Shown here in pieces: positions 48,401-56,900 of a DNA stretch of 64,000 nt. The first letter of the stretch is position 1. The number at the start of each line of letters is the position of its first letter. The stretch covers positions 496,001-560,000 of the forward strand of contig JANJUV010000007.1 of assembly GCA_024710405.1 (NCBI GenBank). The letters are read 5' to 3'. Under the pieces are notes generated by a model that was not told the DNA's origin, made no database searches, and saw only the letters and a list, made by a program, of their open reading frames with translations. The stretch comes from Bacteroidales bacterium (GTDB lineage Bacteria; Bacteroidota; Bacteroidia; Bacteroidales; F082). A program made the translations under genes and the position numbers.

Positions 48401-49868
48401 AAAATACGGAGGAACTGGACTGGGTTTAAGTATTTCGAAAGGTTTTGCCGAGCTGCTTGGCGGTGAAATACAGGTTGAAAGCGAAGTGGGAAAAGGAACT
48501 ACATTCACTTTGTTTCTTCCTGAAGAAGCACAAACAAAAGCAAATGAACAGCCAATTCAGTCTGCAATAACTGAAAACGAGAACAAACCTTCCGATGCAC
48601 CTGATGTTGCTGAAATCAATCAGATGAATGAGCAGGTAACAATCCCGTCAAGGCCAGAAAAGTCAAATGATGACCGCGACTCCATCACTGTTGGTGATAA
48701 AACGCTCCTTGTGATTGAAGATGATCAGAATTTCAGCAGATTATTGTATGATCTTGCTCATGAACACCGCTACAAATGCCTTATTGCCAATGATGGTGAA
48801 TCAGGATTGCATCTTGCAGACTATTATCAGCCCCACGCAATAATACTCGACATCGGATTACCCGGAATTGATGGTTATGAAGTGATTAACCGTTTAAAAA
48901 ATAGCCAGCGGACCCGCCATATCCCCGTGCATATCATTTCAGCTGCCGACAAATCACTTGACTCACTTAAACTCGGTGCAATAGGATATCTGAACAAGCC
49001 GGTCACTCAACAATCACTGGAACAGGCATTCAGCAAAATTGACAATATTGTCAATAAACCTCTGAGAACTTTGCTTATCATTGAAGATGATGCTGTTACA
49101 AGAAAAAGCATAGAGAACCTGATGACTGACGACAGCATACGTATTGTTTCAGTGGGCAGTGCCGAGTCAGCGCTTCAATTACTCGAAAATGAAGCATTTG
49201 ATTGCATTATTCTCGACCTGGGTTTGGTCGACATGAGCGGGTTTGAGTTTCTTGACATTATTAAGAACCAGGAAAAATTCCATGACATTCCAGTAGTTGT
49301 TTACACATCGAAAGAACTCAACAAAGATGAAGATCTGAAACTGCAACAATATGCCGAAAGCATCATCATGAAAGGTGCAAGGTCCTTTGAACGTCTATTG
49401 TCCGAAACTACCCTCTTTCTACATCAGATCGAATCGGAGCTGCCTGAAAAAAAACAAAAAATGCTGCGTAAAATACACGGTCGTGAAGATATCCTTGAAG
49501 GAAAGACCGTCCTGATAGTTGATGACGATATGCGTAATGTTTTCGCACTAAACAGTTTGCTCGAAAGCTATAAAATTAAAACCATCAACGCCCGTAATGG
49601 TGTGGAAGGAATTAAAAAATTAAAGGAGACACCAGCAGTCGATCTGATACTTATGGATGTAATGATGCCCGAGATGGACGGTTATGAAGCAATGAGGATC
49701 ATCAGGAAAGAAAGTGCTTATGCACGCCTGCCGATTATTGCACTAACTGCAAAGGCCATGAAAGATGACAGAGAAAAATGTATGGCTGCCGGTGCAAGCG
49801 AATATCTCGCAAAACCGGTCGAAAGTGCCAAACTTATATCCTTGCTGAGGGTATGGTTGTACAAGTAA
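45495..49868 (+). CDS. Giant membrane hybrid histidine kinase with Cache, HAMP, GAF and three receivers
   Basis: This 1457-residue protein has a transmembrane helix (about 29-50), a periplasmic dCache-like sensor (about 55-350), a second helix (about 358-380), HAMP-like repeats (about 380-520), a GAF domain (about 545-665), and a glutamate/glutamine-rich coiled coil (about 670-775) leading into HisKA with H784. The HATPase domain carries NLYSNAIKF, DTGIGIPKDK and GTGLGLSIS. Three receivers follow, with D1119, D1241 and D1388. The periplasmic Cache domain suggests a small-molecule ligand. It is the core of the cassette with cheR (16 bases later) and cheB. A composite of chemoreceptor-like and kinase parts without CheA or CheW is the notable feature. 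Confidence 0.9.
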   Translation: MDNLDYNTASSWDKIKHSFRSWRYIGVGKSLLIWFLAISIVPLASISFINFLNAYHGLTVLAEKSLHSTSLLRVENIQSYFQEIVDFLELNSKQNEDAEFLQNLKSGFEQNNFDFNKFKNSAEYTRLTQKHQDEFKNISRRSGYHDIYFIDKEGNILFSIKQEADLGQNLFTSELNQTRFALACRQALDNNKITFSDLERYKPSLNMLSGFFAQPLLNQQNEIIGLIALQINTERFNRIIHQSAGYGETGQAYLIGQDLMLRSPLRFGQDSEVLEKMADNQKARDWVFYLQHRENLPFLKKHELEEEKVSSYDSDNQNKYVLGIYRNLTELEKLGVNWALIEEIEHIEAFAYARKLSDIVKISFIVTIIVVFLISILVTRWFVNPIKQLSSWGKQVAVGHLDNKYIKAPNNEVGEMVNTFNKLTGSLQSYASVAKSMARGDYSEQVEIRSDGDVLGKSMNQMVTSFRQVVEQANRIAKGDYEQTVIPRSEHDTLGISLYEMTRTLQHNRQLSIEQDWLKTGLNSLGRNISREKNLQELSSSVISFLVPYMNAQVGLMFLAEPDKNELHLKGHFAIEEGEIKKFKVVPYGSGLTGQVAQDRKVTTLNNIETHHKVRIGSEILTTRSYLACPLMYEDELIGVIELVSLFDFNELHTNFIKTAAESIAVAFVTAKADETVKKLLRQTQEQANELAVQQEELRQANEELQEQTHALRISEENLQSQQEELKVTNEELEERTRALELQRDAINLKNKELELARKEIEQKAKDLEQASRYKSEFLANMSHELRTPLNSILVLSQILAENRKKHLDNKELEYARTINSSGSDLLDLINEILDLSKVEAGKIDLFIESMYFDDLANYVRKTFGPLAEKKGLELFVNITNSVPQMIRTDAQRLYQIIKNLYSNAIKFTHDGSITLNVFKPDNQVNLQSRLNGGSTVAISVSDTGIGIPKDKLDLIFEAFRQADGTTSRKYGGTGLGLSISKGFAELLGGEIQVESEVGKGTTFTLFLPEEAQTKANEQPIQSAITENENKPSDAPDVAEINQMNEQVTIPSRPEKSNDDRDSITVGDKTLLVIEDDQNFSRLLYDLAHEHRYKCLIANDGESGLHLADYYQPHAIILDIGLPGIDGYEVINRLKNSQRTRHIPVHIISAADKSLDSLKLGAIGYLNKPVTQQSLEQAFSKIDNIVNKPLRTLLIIEDDAVTRKSIENLMTDDSIRIVSVGSAESALQLLENEAFDCIILDLGLVDMSGFEFLDIIKNQEKFHDIPVVVYTSKELNKDEDLKLQQYAESIIMKGARSFERLLSETTLFLHQIESELPEKKQKMLRKIHGREDILEGKTVLIVDDDMRNVFALNSLLESYKIKTINARNGVEGIKKLKETPAVDLILMDVMMPEMDGYEAMRIIRKESAYARLPIIALTAKAMKDDREKCMAAGASEYLAKPVESAKLISLLRVWLYK

Positions 49869-49883
49869 TTCAGTAATAATTAA

Positions 49884-50738
49884 ATGGAGACACCATTAAA
49901 TAAAGACTACAATGCGACAAACCTTACGCAGAACATTGAAATAGAGCTGTTGATTGAAGCCATCTACAAGCGGTATGGTTACGACTTCCGCAATTATAAT
50001 AAAGCACACCTGAAACGCAGAATTCTCTTCAGAACAGCAGCCTTAGGCCTTAATAGTATTTCAGAACTGCAGCACAAGGTATTACACGAAAATGATTTTT
50101 TCGACCTGATCCTCAAAGACTTTTCCATAAATGTAACTGAGATGTTCCGCGATCCTGGTTTCTATGCCACCTTGCGCAGAGAGGTGCTCCCAATGCTACG
50201 GACATATCCATACGTTAAAATATGGCTTGCAGGCTGTTCAACCGGCGAAGAAGTCTATTCATTCGCAATTATGATCAAAGAAGAAGGCTTGTATGAACGC
50301 ACCCAAATATATGCTACTGACTTCAACCCTATCTCACTCGAAACTGCACGGAAAGGAATTTACCCTATCTCGAGGATTAAAGATTATACAGCCAATTATC
50401 AGATGTCGGAAGGCAAACAGTCATTTTCTGATTATTATGTAGCTCATTACGAATCGGTTATTTTTAATCAAGACCTGAGAAAAAACGTCGTATTTGCCGA
50501 GCATAACCTTGTAACCGATAGTGTTTTTGCAGAGGTTCATATGGTGATCTGCCGTAATGTGCTCATTTACTTTAACAAAGATTTGCAAAATAAAGTGGTA
50601 CGTTTGTTCTCTGAAAGCTTGGTGAAAGGCGGATTTCTCGGGTTGGGCAGCAAAGAAAATCTCATGTTCACTGATGTGGTTGAACAGTTTACTGTTGTCG
50701 ATGGCAAAGAAAAAATCTACAAAAAGAAAATAATCTGA
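49884..50738 (+). CDS. cheR: CheR-type protein glutamate methyltransferase
   Basis: The 284-residue enzyme uses S-adenosylmethionine to methylate glutamates. It has the all-helical N-terminal CheR_N domain (about 20-75) and the SAM-binding domain with KIWLAGCSTGEEVYSFAI (112-129), YATDFNPISLETARKG and VICRNVLIYFNKDLQ. The beta-subdomain for receptor pentapeptide binding (about residue 180 on) is degenerate. It is a stand-alone CheR, as is common outside chemotaxis. It sits between the giant kinase and cheB with only a few bases between them. Confidence 0.92.
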   Translation: METPLNKDYNATNLTQNIEIELLIEAIYKRYGYDFRNYNKAHLKRRILFRTAALGLNSISELQHKVLHENDFFDLILKDFSINVTEMFRDPGFYATLRREVLPMLRTYPYVKIWLAGCSTGEEVYSFAIMIKEEGLYERTQIYATDFNPISLETARKGIYPISRIKDYTANYQMSEGKQSFSDYYVAHYESVIFNQDLRKNVVFAEHNLVTDSVFAEVHMVICRNVLIYFNKDLQNKVVRLFSESLVKGGFLGLGSKENLMFTDVVEQFTVVDGKEKIYKKKII

Positions 50739-50742
50739 AAAA

Positions 50743-51300
50743 ATGGACTTTGAAGCTGTTGTGATAGGCTCATCAGCAGGAGGTTTAAAAGCGCTTAAAA
50801 CAATAATCCTTGGGCTCGACAAAACCTTCAGTATTCCCATTATTGTAGTGCAACATATGAGTCCGCATTCAGATAGTTTCATGTCGCGCTATTTCAATCA
50901 ACTTTCTCATCTGCAGGTGAAAGAGGCTGATGAGAGAGAACCTGTGCGTCCATCACACATGTATCTGGCGCCTCCCAATTACCATCTGTTGGTCGAAGAA
51001 GACAAAACACTAAGCCTTTCCGTCGAAGAAAAAGTGAATTACGCACGGCCCTCGATAGATGTCTTATTTGAATCGGCCGCATTTGCCTGGGGAAGCAGAC
51101 TCATTGGTATTGTGCTTACAGGAGCCAATAACGACGGAGCAACTGGTCTGAAAAAAATTACTCAAGCCGGTGGTCTTGCAATCATTCAATCACCCGAAAC
51201 TGCCGAAGTGCCGATCATGCCTATATCGGCCATCGATAATTGCCCTGACGCGATCGTTTTGAAACTGGAAGATATTCCACTGTTTTTAAATAAATTGTAG
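50743..51300 (+). CDS. cheB: CheB-type methylesterase domain without receiver
   Basis: The 185-residue protein contains only the CheB catalytic domain, which removes methyl groups from glutamates (or deamidates glutamine). The triad is present as S11 in GSSAGG, H38 in VVQHMS and D131 in LTGANNDGATG. The usual N-terminal receiver is absent, so the activity is probably not gated by phosphorylation in the usual way. It follows cheR after four bases. There are only five bases to the convergent endonuclease-like gene. The target is unknown; the giant kinase's coiled coil is a plausible substrate. Confidence 0.92.
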   Translation: MDFEAVVIGSSAGGLKALKTIILGLDKTFSIPIIVVQHMSPHSDSFMSRYFNQLSHLQVKEADEREPVRPSHMYLAPPNYHLLVEEDKTLSLSVEEKVNYARPSIDVLFESAAFAWGSRLIGIVLTGANNDGATGLKKITQAGGLAIIQSPETAEVPIMPISAIDNCPDAIVLKLEDIPLFLNKL

Positions 51301-51305
51301 AATCT

Positions 51306-52370
51306 CTACCTTTTCTGAAGTTTCAGGTCAATCATCACAGGCAAATGATCGCTGAACCCGCCAATATACTTTGGCCCCTGATAGGTTCTGTACAGCATTC
51401 GCCCCAAATGACGATCATCTTCAGTCATCAAAAAATCAGCGGCAAAAATCCGCTGACTATCCTGAACAAAAACTAATCTGTCGCTGCTGTCAAACAATGC
51501 TCTGGAAATGATAATATGATCAAATATCTGCCAGTTCTGCATATGCTTGATTGTCCCCTGAAATCCCAACAAATCAGGGTTTGTAAAAAGATGTATCAAA
51601 TCTGATGAATATTCCTGCTTCTCAGGGCTTGATGCACGAAGAACTTTGTTAATACTTATGTCATCGGGGGTGTCATTAAAGTCTCCCATAATAACGATTT
51701 TGGGATTTTTCAGCACTTGATTCAATGAGTCAACATGGCTACGCAAAACCCTTGCAGCCAGGCTCCTTTTGGCGTCTGAAGCAAGAACGCCACCATAACG
51801 TGAAGGCCAGTGATTAATGAATACATGCAAGGTGTCAACCGATCCGGCTTCAAAAGAAACATAGAGAATATCACGTGTGACAAAGGTTGTGTCCGAGGGA
51901 TCAGACAACTTGATCGCACGACTATTGATCAGGCTGAGGTGTTCAAGTCGGTAGATCAGTCCAACATCAATACCTCTTCTGTCATCCGATTCAAAATGTA
52001 CTATTCTGTAGTTAAATCTCTTTAATGGTGTAGCCATAACAAGATCAAGCATAACATCTTCATTCTCCACCTCGCAAACACCAAGCACATCAGGAGGCGA
52101 ACCCTCTCCCATGGCCAGAATGGTTTTGAATAGATTGGCTCTTTTCTGGAAATACCGGCTCAATGTCCAGCCCTGTGCACCTTCAGGAGTAAAATCGTTG
52201 TATGATCTTGCAGAATCAATTTTTGTGTCGAAAAAATTTTCCAGATTATAGAATGCCAGTCGTATCTTTGTGTCCCTCTCTTGTCCGAGTAAAGAGTTAA
52301 CCGGCAAGAGCCCCACAGCGACAATGACAAACAACAATATAAAAAGACGAATGCCAAAAAGATGTTTCAT
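51306..52370 (-). CDS. Exported endonuclease/exonuclease/phosphatase family protein
   Basis: The 354-residue protein has a signal peptide (about residues 1-28, ending SLLGQ) and the EEP fold. Recognisable motifs are AFYNLENFFDT (metal-binding N and the family's start), LGVCEVEN (glutamate), INHWPSRYGG, IVIMGDFNDTPDD and the C-terminal FSDHLPVMIDL (catalytic His). Family members cleave DNA, phosphoinositides or other phosphodiesters. In Bacteroidota this is often annotated as a nuclease with unknown substrate. Location outside the cytoplasm suggests nucleic-acid scavenging or phosphate release, which is inference. Confidence 0.9.
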   Translation of the reverse strand: MKHLFGIRLFILLFVIVAVGLLPVNSLLGQERDTKIRLAFYNLENFFDTKIDSARSYNDFTPEGAQGWTLSRYFQKRANLFKTILAMGEGSPPDVLGVCEVENEDVMLDLVMATPLKRFNYRIVHFESDDRRGIDVGLIYRLEHLSLINSRAIKLSDPSDTTFVTRDILYVSFEAGSVDTLHVFINHWPSRYGGVLASDAKRSLAARVLRSHVDSLNQVLKNPKIVIMGDFNDTPDDISINKVLRASSPEKQEYSSDLIHLFTNPDLLGFQGTIKHMQNWQIFDHIIISRALFDSSDRLVFVQDSQRIFAADFLMTEDDRHLGRMLYRTYQGPKYIGGFSDHLPVMIDLKLQKR

Positions 52371-52401
52371 ATGAATTAAATAGAACTGTGAAGTATTTTG
52401 T

Positions 52402-52409
52402 CAAAGATA
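52402..52409 (-). promoter_or_regulatory. -7 element of the EEP gene
   Basis: On the minus strand the sequence is TATCTTTG, a full -7 match, 32 bases before the start codon. A -33 TTG at the standard spacing is not evident. Confidence 0.4.
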
Positions 52410-52576
52410 AAAATTAGTGGTTCAGTTTTTGTTATGTTTGCGATATCTTTTGTTAAAATTGAAACAGTCAAAAAAAAAAGCCCTATTACATAAGTAATTA
52501 TTATCATGATATTTATAAGCATAATATAAGGTAAACATAAACAAATTTAGTACGATTTAAGCAGATTTTGTTACTA

Positions 52577-53173
52577 ATGGTTGAGAAGAAAAGTTTATTC
52601 AGTTCAGATGACATTGTTAAAGGCATTATCAGCAACGACCGAAAAACACTTAATTACGTCTACAAGGCCTATTTCAGCAAGGTTAGCAGATTCGTACAAG
52701 AGTGTTATGGAACACGTGAAGATGCCTGGGATGTTTTTCAGGAAGGGATTCTAAGTTTGATTGATGCAGTCAAGAAAGATGGGTTTGAACTGAGACAAAG
52801 CTTCGGGACGTTCTTTGTAACAATCTGCAAACATATATGGCTGATTCAACTGCGAAACCGTGGACAGGTTGATGTCACACGTCTCGACCATATAGACATA
52901 CCACAAAACGATGAAGATGAACTGGCTGTTAATTACAGGCAAAACGCTCAATTGAGGATTTTTAACAGACATTTCAGGAAACTCGATCTGGAATGCAAAA
53001 AGTTGATTCGCTCAACCATGAAGAACCTTAGTGGTAAGGAAATGGCCGAACGCCTGAATATATCATCCAGAGAAAACGTCTACAAGAAACGCCGCTTGTG
53101 TTTGGAGAAACTCTTTAATATGATCATCAATGATCCTGAGTTTAACAAAATAAATGATTATGAAGCATTTTGA
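52577..53173 (+). CDS. ECF-like RNA polymerase sigma factor
   Basis: The 198-residue protein is a sigma-70-type factor with region 2 (YVYKAYFSKVSRFVQECYGTREDAWDVFQEGILSLIDAV, about residues 27-65) and a region 4-like end (LSGKEMAERLNISSRENVYKKRRLCLEKL, about 152-180). It would direct RNA polymerase to a small set of promoters. The preferred start is the ATG at 52577; a TTG nine bases upstream is less likely. A long AT-rich leader contains a -7-like TATGTTTG at 52433-52440. The 3' end overlaps the next gene by 20 bases, so both are coupled. The neighbouring CHAT gene is convergent. Confidence 0.85.
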   Translation: MVEKKSLFSSDDIVKGIISNDRKTLNYVYKAYFSKVSRFVQECYGTREDAWDVFQEGILSLIDAVKKDGFELRQSFGTFFVTICKHIWLIQLRNRGQVDVTRLDHIDIPQNDEDELAVNYRQNAQLRIFNRHFRKLDLECKKLIRSTMKNLSGKEMAERLNISSRENVYKKRRLCLEKLFNMIINDPEFNKINDYEAF

Positions 53174-53882
53174 TCTATTTTACAAATTTGTTCACGGTGA
53201 ACTGGAAGAAAGCGAATTGTGGGAATTCCGCAAAAAACTATCATCCGATCCCGTCATGGCGAGTGAATTTGAACAATTCAATCAGATCATCCAATCAAAC
53301 AAGCAAGTGGGTAAACTTGAAGTGCTCGATACGCTGAATGCTATACATCAGCAGAATGAGCAACCTGTCCTCAGAAAATTGTTTATCGGATACTACAAAG
53401 TTGCAGCTGCTGCTGCGATTATTCTGCTTTCTGCTGCTGCTTTCTGGTTTGTTCAATCCAAAAACAGTGATGCAAACAGCCAACTCTATGCTGCGTATTT
53501 TACACACGAAAATTCTATGTTCACCGTGCGTTCAACCATCTCGAACCTGGAACAACCCGTTATTCAGGGAATACAATACTATGAGTTGAAGGATTACAAC
53601 GCAGCAGTTGAGATGTTCGAAAAAGCCCCTGCAAACCTCCTCGCCAAACTTTATGGAGGACTTTCCTATATGGAACTTGAAGATTTTGACAAAGCAAAGC
53701 AATTATTCCAACAGATCATCCAACATAATGACAACCTTTTCATTGATCAGTCAGAGTGGTATCTTGGGTTGTGTCAATTGAAAACGAATAACTTAGATGA
53801 AGCTAAATTGATTTTTGAAAAAATTTCAAAAGACAACAGTATCTACAAAACCAAGGCCCAAAAACTCCTGACGGAGATGTAA
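53154..53882 (+). CDS. Membrane-anchored TPR protein, probable anti-sigma factor
   Basis: The 242-residue protein has a cytoplasmic N-terminal helical part of about 80 residues (KHFDLFYKFVHGELEESELWEFRKKLSSDP, which resembles the zinc-free anti-sigma region of Bacteroidota), one transmembrane helix (about 84-101) and a periplasmic TPR domain with motifs GIQYYELKDYNAAVEMF, GGLSYMELEDFDKAKQLF and YLGLCQLKTNNLDEAKLIF. It lacks the HxxxCxxC of ZAS-type anti-sigma factors. Direct coupling with the sigma gene argues that it holds the sigma factor at the membrane; the TPR domain would sense a partner outside. A second ATG six bases downstream is an equally good start. Confidence 0.8.
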   Translation: MIMKHFDLFYKFVHGELEESELWEFRKKLSSDPVMASEFEQFNQIIQSNKQVGKLEVLDTLNAIHQQNEQPVLRKLFIGYYKVAAAAAIILLSAAAFWFVQSKNSDANSQLYAAYFTHENSMFTVRSTISNLEQPVIQGIQYYELKDYNAAVEMFEKAPANLLAKLYGGLSYMELEDFDKAKQLFQQIIQHNDNLFIDQSEWYLGLCQLKTNNLDEAKLIFEKISKDNSIYKTKAQKLLTEM

Positions 53883-53917
53883 AACTAGAACAAGTTACCA
53901 GTTAAACCAATCATTAT

Positions 53918-53956
53918 GACGACTGCCATCAGGAGCTGGCAGTCGTCCTTTTTTTT
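53918..53956 (+). terminator. Terminator after the sigma/TPR pair
   Basis: A perfect 11-base stem, GACGACTGCCA with TGGCAGTCGTC, encloses an eight-base loop (TCAGGAGC) and runs into eight T. The right arm encodes the last residues of the convergent CHAT gene, whose stop codon lies in the loop. The minus-strand side has no T-run, so the terminator serves the plus strand. Confidence 0.93.
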
Positions 53957-56900
53957 AGAATGAACACTCCTGTTATCAGGATGACCAGTAACAGTATGCC
54001 GGCGTAAACAAAATTTTTATAGTCTCTTTCGCTGGCTTCAAGAGAGATCGGATCAGGATTGCCGATCAAAACATATGACGACCAGAAATAAGGGTGCGCC
54101 TTTAACCTGTTGGACCCTTCCAGAAAATCAAGCTTGGCCTTCCGCAGAGCTTCATCCTTACCCAAACCTTCCCGGAGATAGAAATAAAATCGCTCCATGA
54201 GCCTCGATCCGCTTTCATCATGCACCTCCCAGGTCGTCATCACAATAGAAGGCACTCCCGCGTATACAAAACCCCGTGACAAACTCATAATTCCTTCACC
54301 CTGTCGCAGGCTACCACTACCAGTATTACAGGCAGAAAGCACAACAAGACGTGCATTTAGCCTGAGGTTGTATAACTCATAGGTACTTAGCGAGTAACTA
54401 TCCAGACTATCAGGCAAAGGGTGAAAAACCAAGCGGGAATACAAGGGATTGTTATCGCTTATCTGTGTATGCATGGCCAAATGAAGCACATCAAAATCAT
54501 TGGCCATCGAAACAAAATTAAGTTTGCTTGCCCGCTCTCCTTTTAGTTCCTTTCCATCTACTATGGAAAGAACATGCTTCGACTCAAGTCGTGCATAGGG
54601 CAATGGTACAAGATCCTGTCTGACTTCATCATCTGCAACTGATTGCTGCTGTTGATAGCGTATATCCGAATAATCAGGAACAAAAGTAAGTACGCGACCT
54701 TTATGAATACTGTCCTTATCATTCTGCTCCATATACCTCAATGTTGCTGAATAGATATACGACACACTATTGGTTTTCAACAGATAAGGAAGTGTCGTAT
54801 AATCCAGGTTCAGACTTGTATCCGGCAGTTCTGTAATCAATACTTCAAAAGGTATATAACCAAGGATACCGTCCGGTATGACCATAATATGCTTCTCTTC
54901 AGTTAATTGATCCACAGGCCCGATTAAAAAATCATAAAGTTCATGGGATAATTCGGCAAATCGTCGGTACTCAGTGCCGGTGAGATTGGAGAAATCAGGC
55001 TTAAGATAATTAAGGAGTTCATTAACTGATGTTTCCGGATCTTTAATCCCTTCAAGTCTGCGAAATAGCTTTTCTTTGTTTGTCAGGGCAATAAGAAAGA
55101 CCGTACTGTCATAGATAGAATAATCGAGAAGTATTTGGTTATTACTTAGTTCCTGCTGTACCTTTTGTAACGGAATCAGATTGCTTTGATATTTCAAGCG
55201 GAAATAGGACGGATACTGCACTTCTATATGCTCTGTGAGGCTGTCATACATTTTATCGAGTACAAATAGTTTATTCTCAAGATATCCCAACTGAGTATGA
55301 GAGGGTTGCTTTTTTAGCTTTTCATTATATATAAGCTTTCTGACAACCGAAATCTCTTCCCTCAGTGAGTTTTCCTTTAATGTCACTTCATTTGGCACCC
55401 CTCCAAATTCGAGTGCTTTGTTGTGCCTAATGGATGACAAAAGCACAGCGCCTTTAGATTTCGACGAGAGGTCAAATGCCAGATCAAGGTAGGATTCATC
55501 GCCGGTAGCAACATACAGATAATGACAAACCGAAAGAGCCTCTGCCATTCGCCTTCTGTTCTCCTGATTAAGGAGGAGCCTGCTTTCATCGGCTATGGTC
55601 ATTCCCAGCTTCTCTACAATTTTAAGTCCGGTTAAATAATTACCAAGACTTTTCTTGAGCAATAGTGTGTCAGAATTCGCCTTTGATCTCAAATAGTACA
55701 ATGCGGCTAAACCAAAGAAAGCTTCCTTAATCCTCACATCAGCATCCAAAAAGGATTGTTCGCTTTCAGGATTAAATCCTTTTGTGGCTTCGAGGAAGAT
55801 TGATTCGGCAGCCTGATAATCTGATTTCATCGTCAATGCTTTTGCTATCAATACTTTCAAATGATTAATAGAAGTTCTTTGAGCTGAATAATTATTAACC
55901 ATAATCTTCATCGCGGACTCAAGCATAAGTATAGCCTCATCATGCCTGCTCTGTCTAATATATAGTTCGCCAAGTGATTGAAGTGACACACTTGTTTCTT
56001 GATGATTCTCTCCTAAATTACCTCTTGACTCAACAAGCGCATTTAGAAAAAGATTCTCTGCCTCAATCTTATCTCCTAAAGCCTCAATAACTTTAGCCAG
56101 ATTCCTTAACAAGAAAACCCTTGTCTCTGAATTAATTTTCTGATTGAGGTTTTTTCTAAATAAATCTTCAGCGGCATGGTACTCTCCGACGATGAAATGC
56201 ATGAATGCAAGATTATTTCGAACCATAACCAAACTTGGATGATTCTCTTCCACCTTATCCTCCAATTCTCTTATAGTGTTCGAATAATACACACGTGCTT
56301 TATCATAATCGCCTCTTTGGTAATATGCATTACCAAGATTTATATAAAGGTGTGTCATCGAAATATTCTTACTTCTCAAGTCATGTTTCAATAGGTTCTC
56401 GGCTTTCTCATACATTTCAATACTTTCACTTGATTCTCCCACACTTTTTAAAAAATGACCGTAATTAATATAAAACTCACCAAGGTCTCTGTATTTTAAT
56501 GGGTTCACTTCTTGAATTCGTCTTGAATGATTAAAATTATTAATAGCATCTTCATACCGTCCTAATATTGAGTAAACTATTCCCTTATTCATAAAACTGT
56601 CCGAAGCATCTTTCTCAAAAACTCCATGTGTCTCACATATCAGCAGGGAGCTGTCAAAGAAATCTAATGCATGTTTATACTGATTTTGATATAGATAAAC
56701 AATACCTATAAAGTTGAAAGTTTTAGCATGTATCAATTGGTGCCTTCCAAAGACTCTATTCTTAAGTTCTATTGATTCATGAAAATATCTTAAGGCATCA
56801 TTATACGAACCTTTGTTTGTCGCAATTTTTCCTTTAAGGTGAAACTTTTCGGCTATTAGTGAACTATCTTTTTTATCCTGAGTTAGATACAGAGAGTCAA

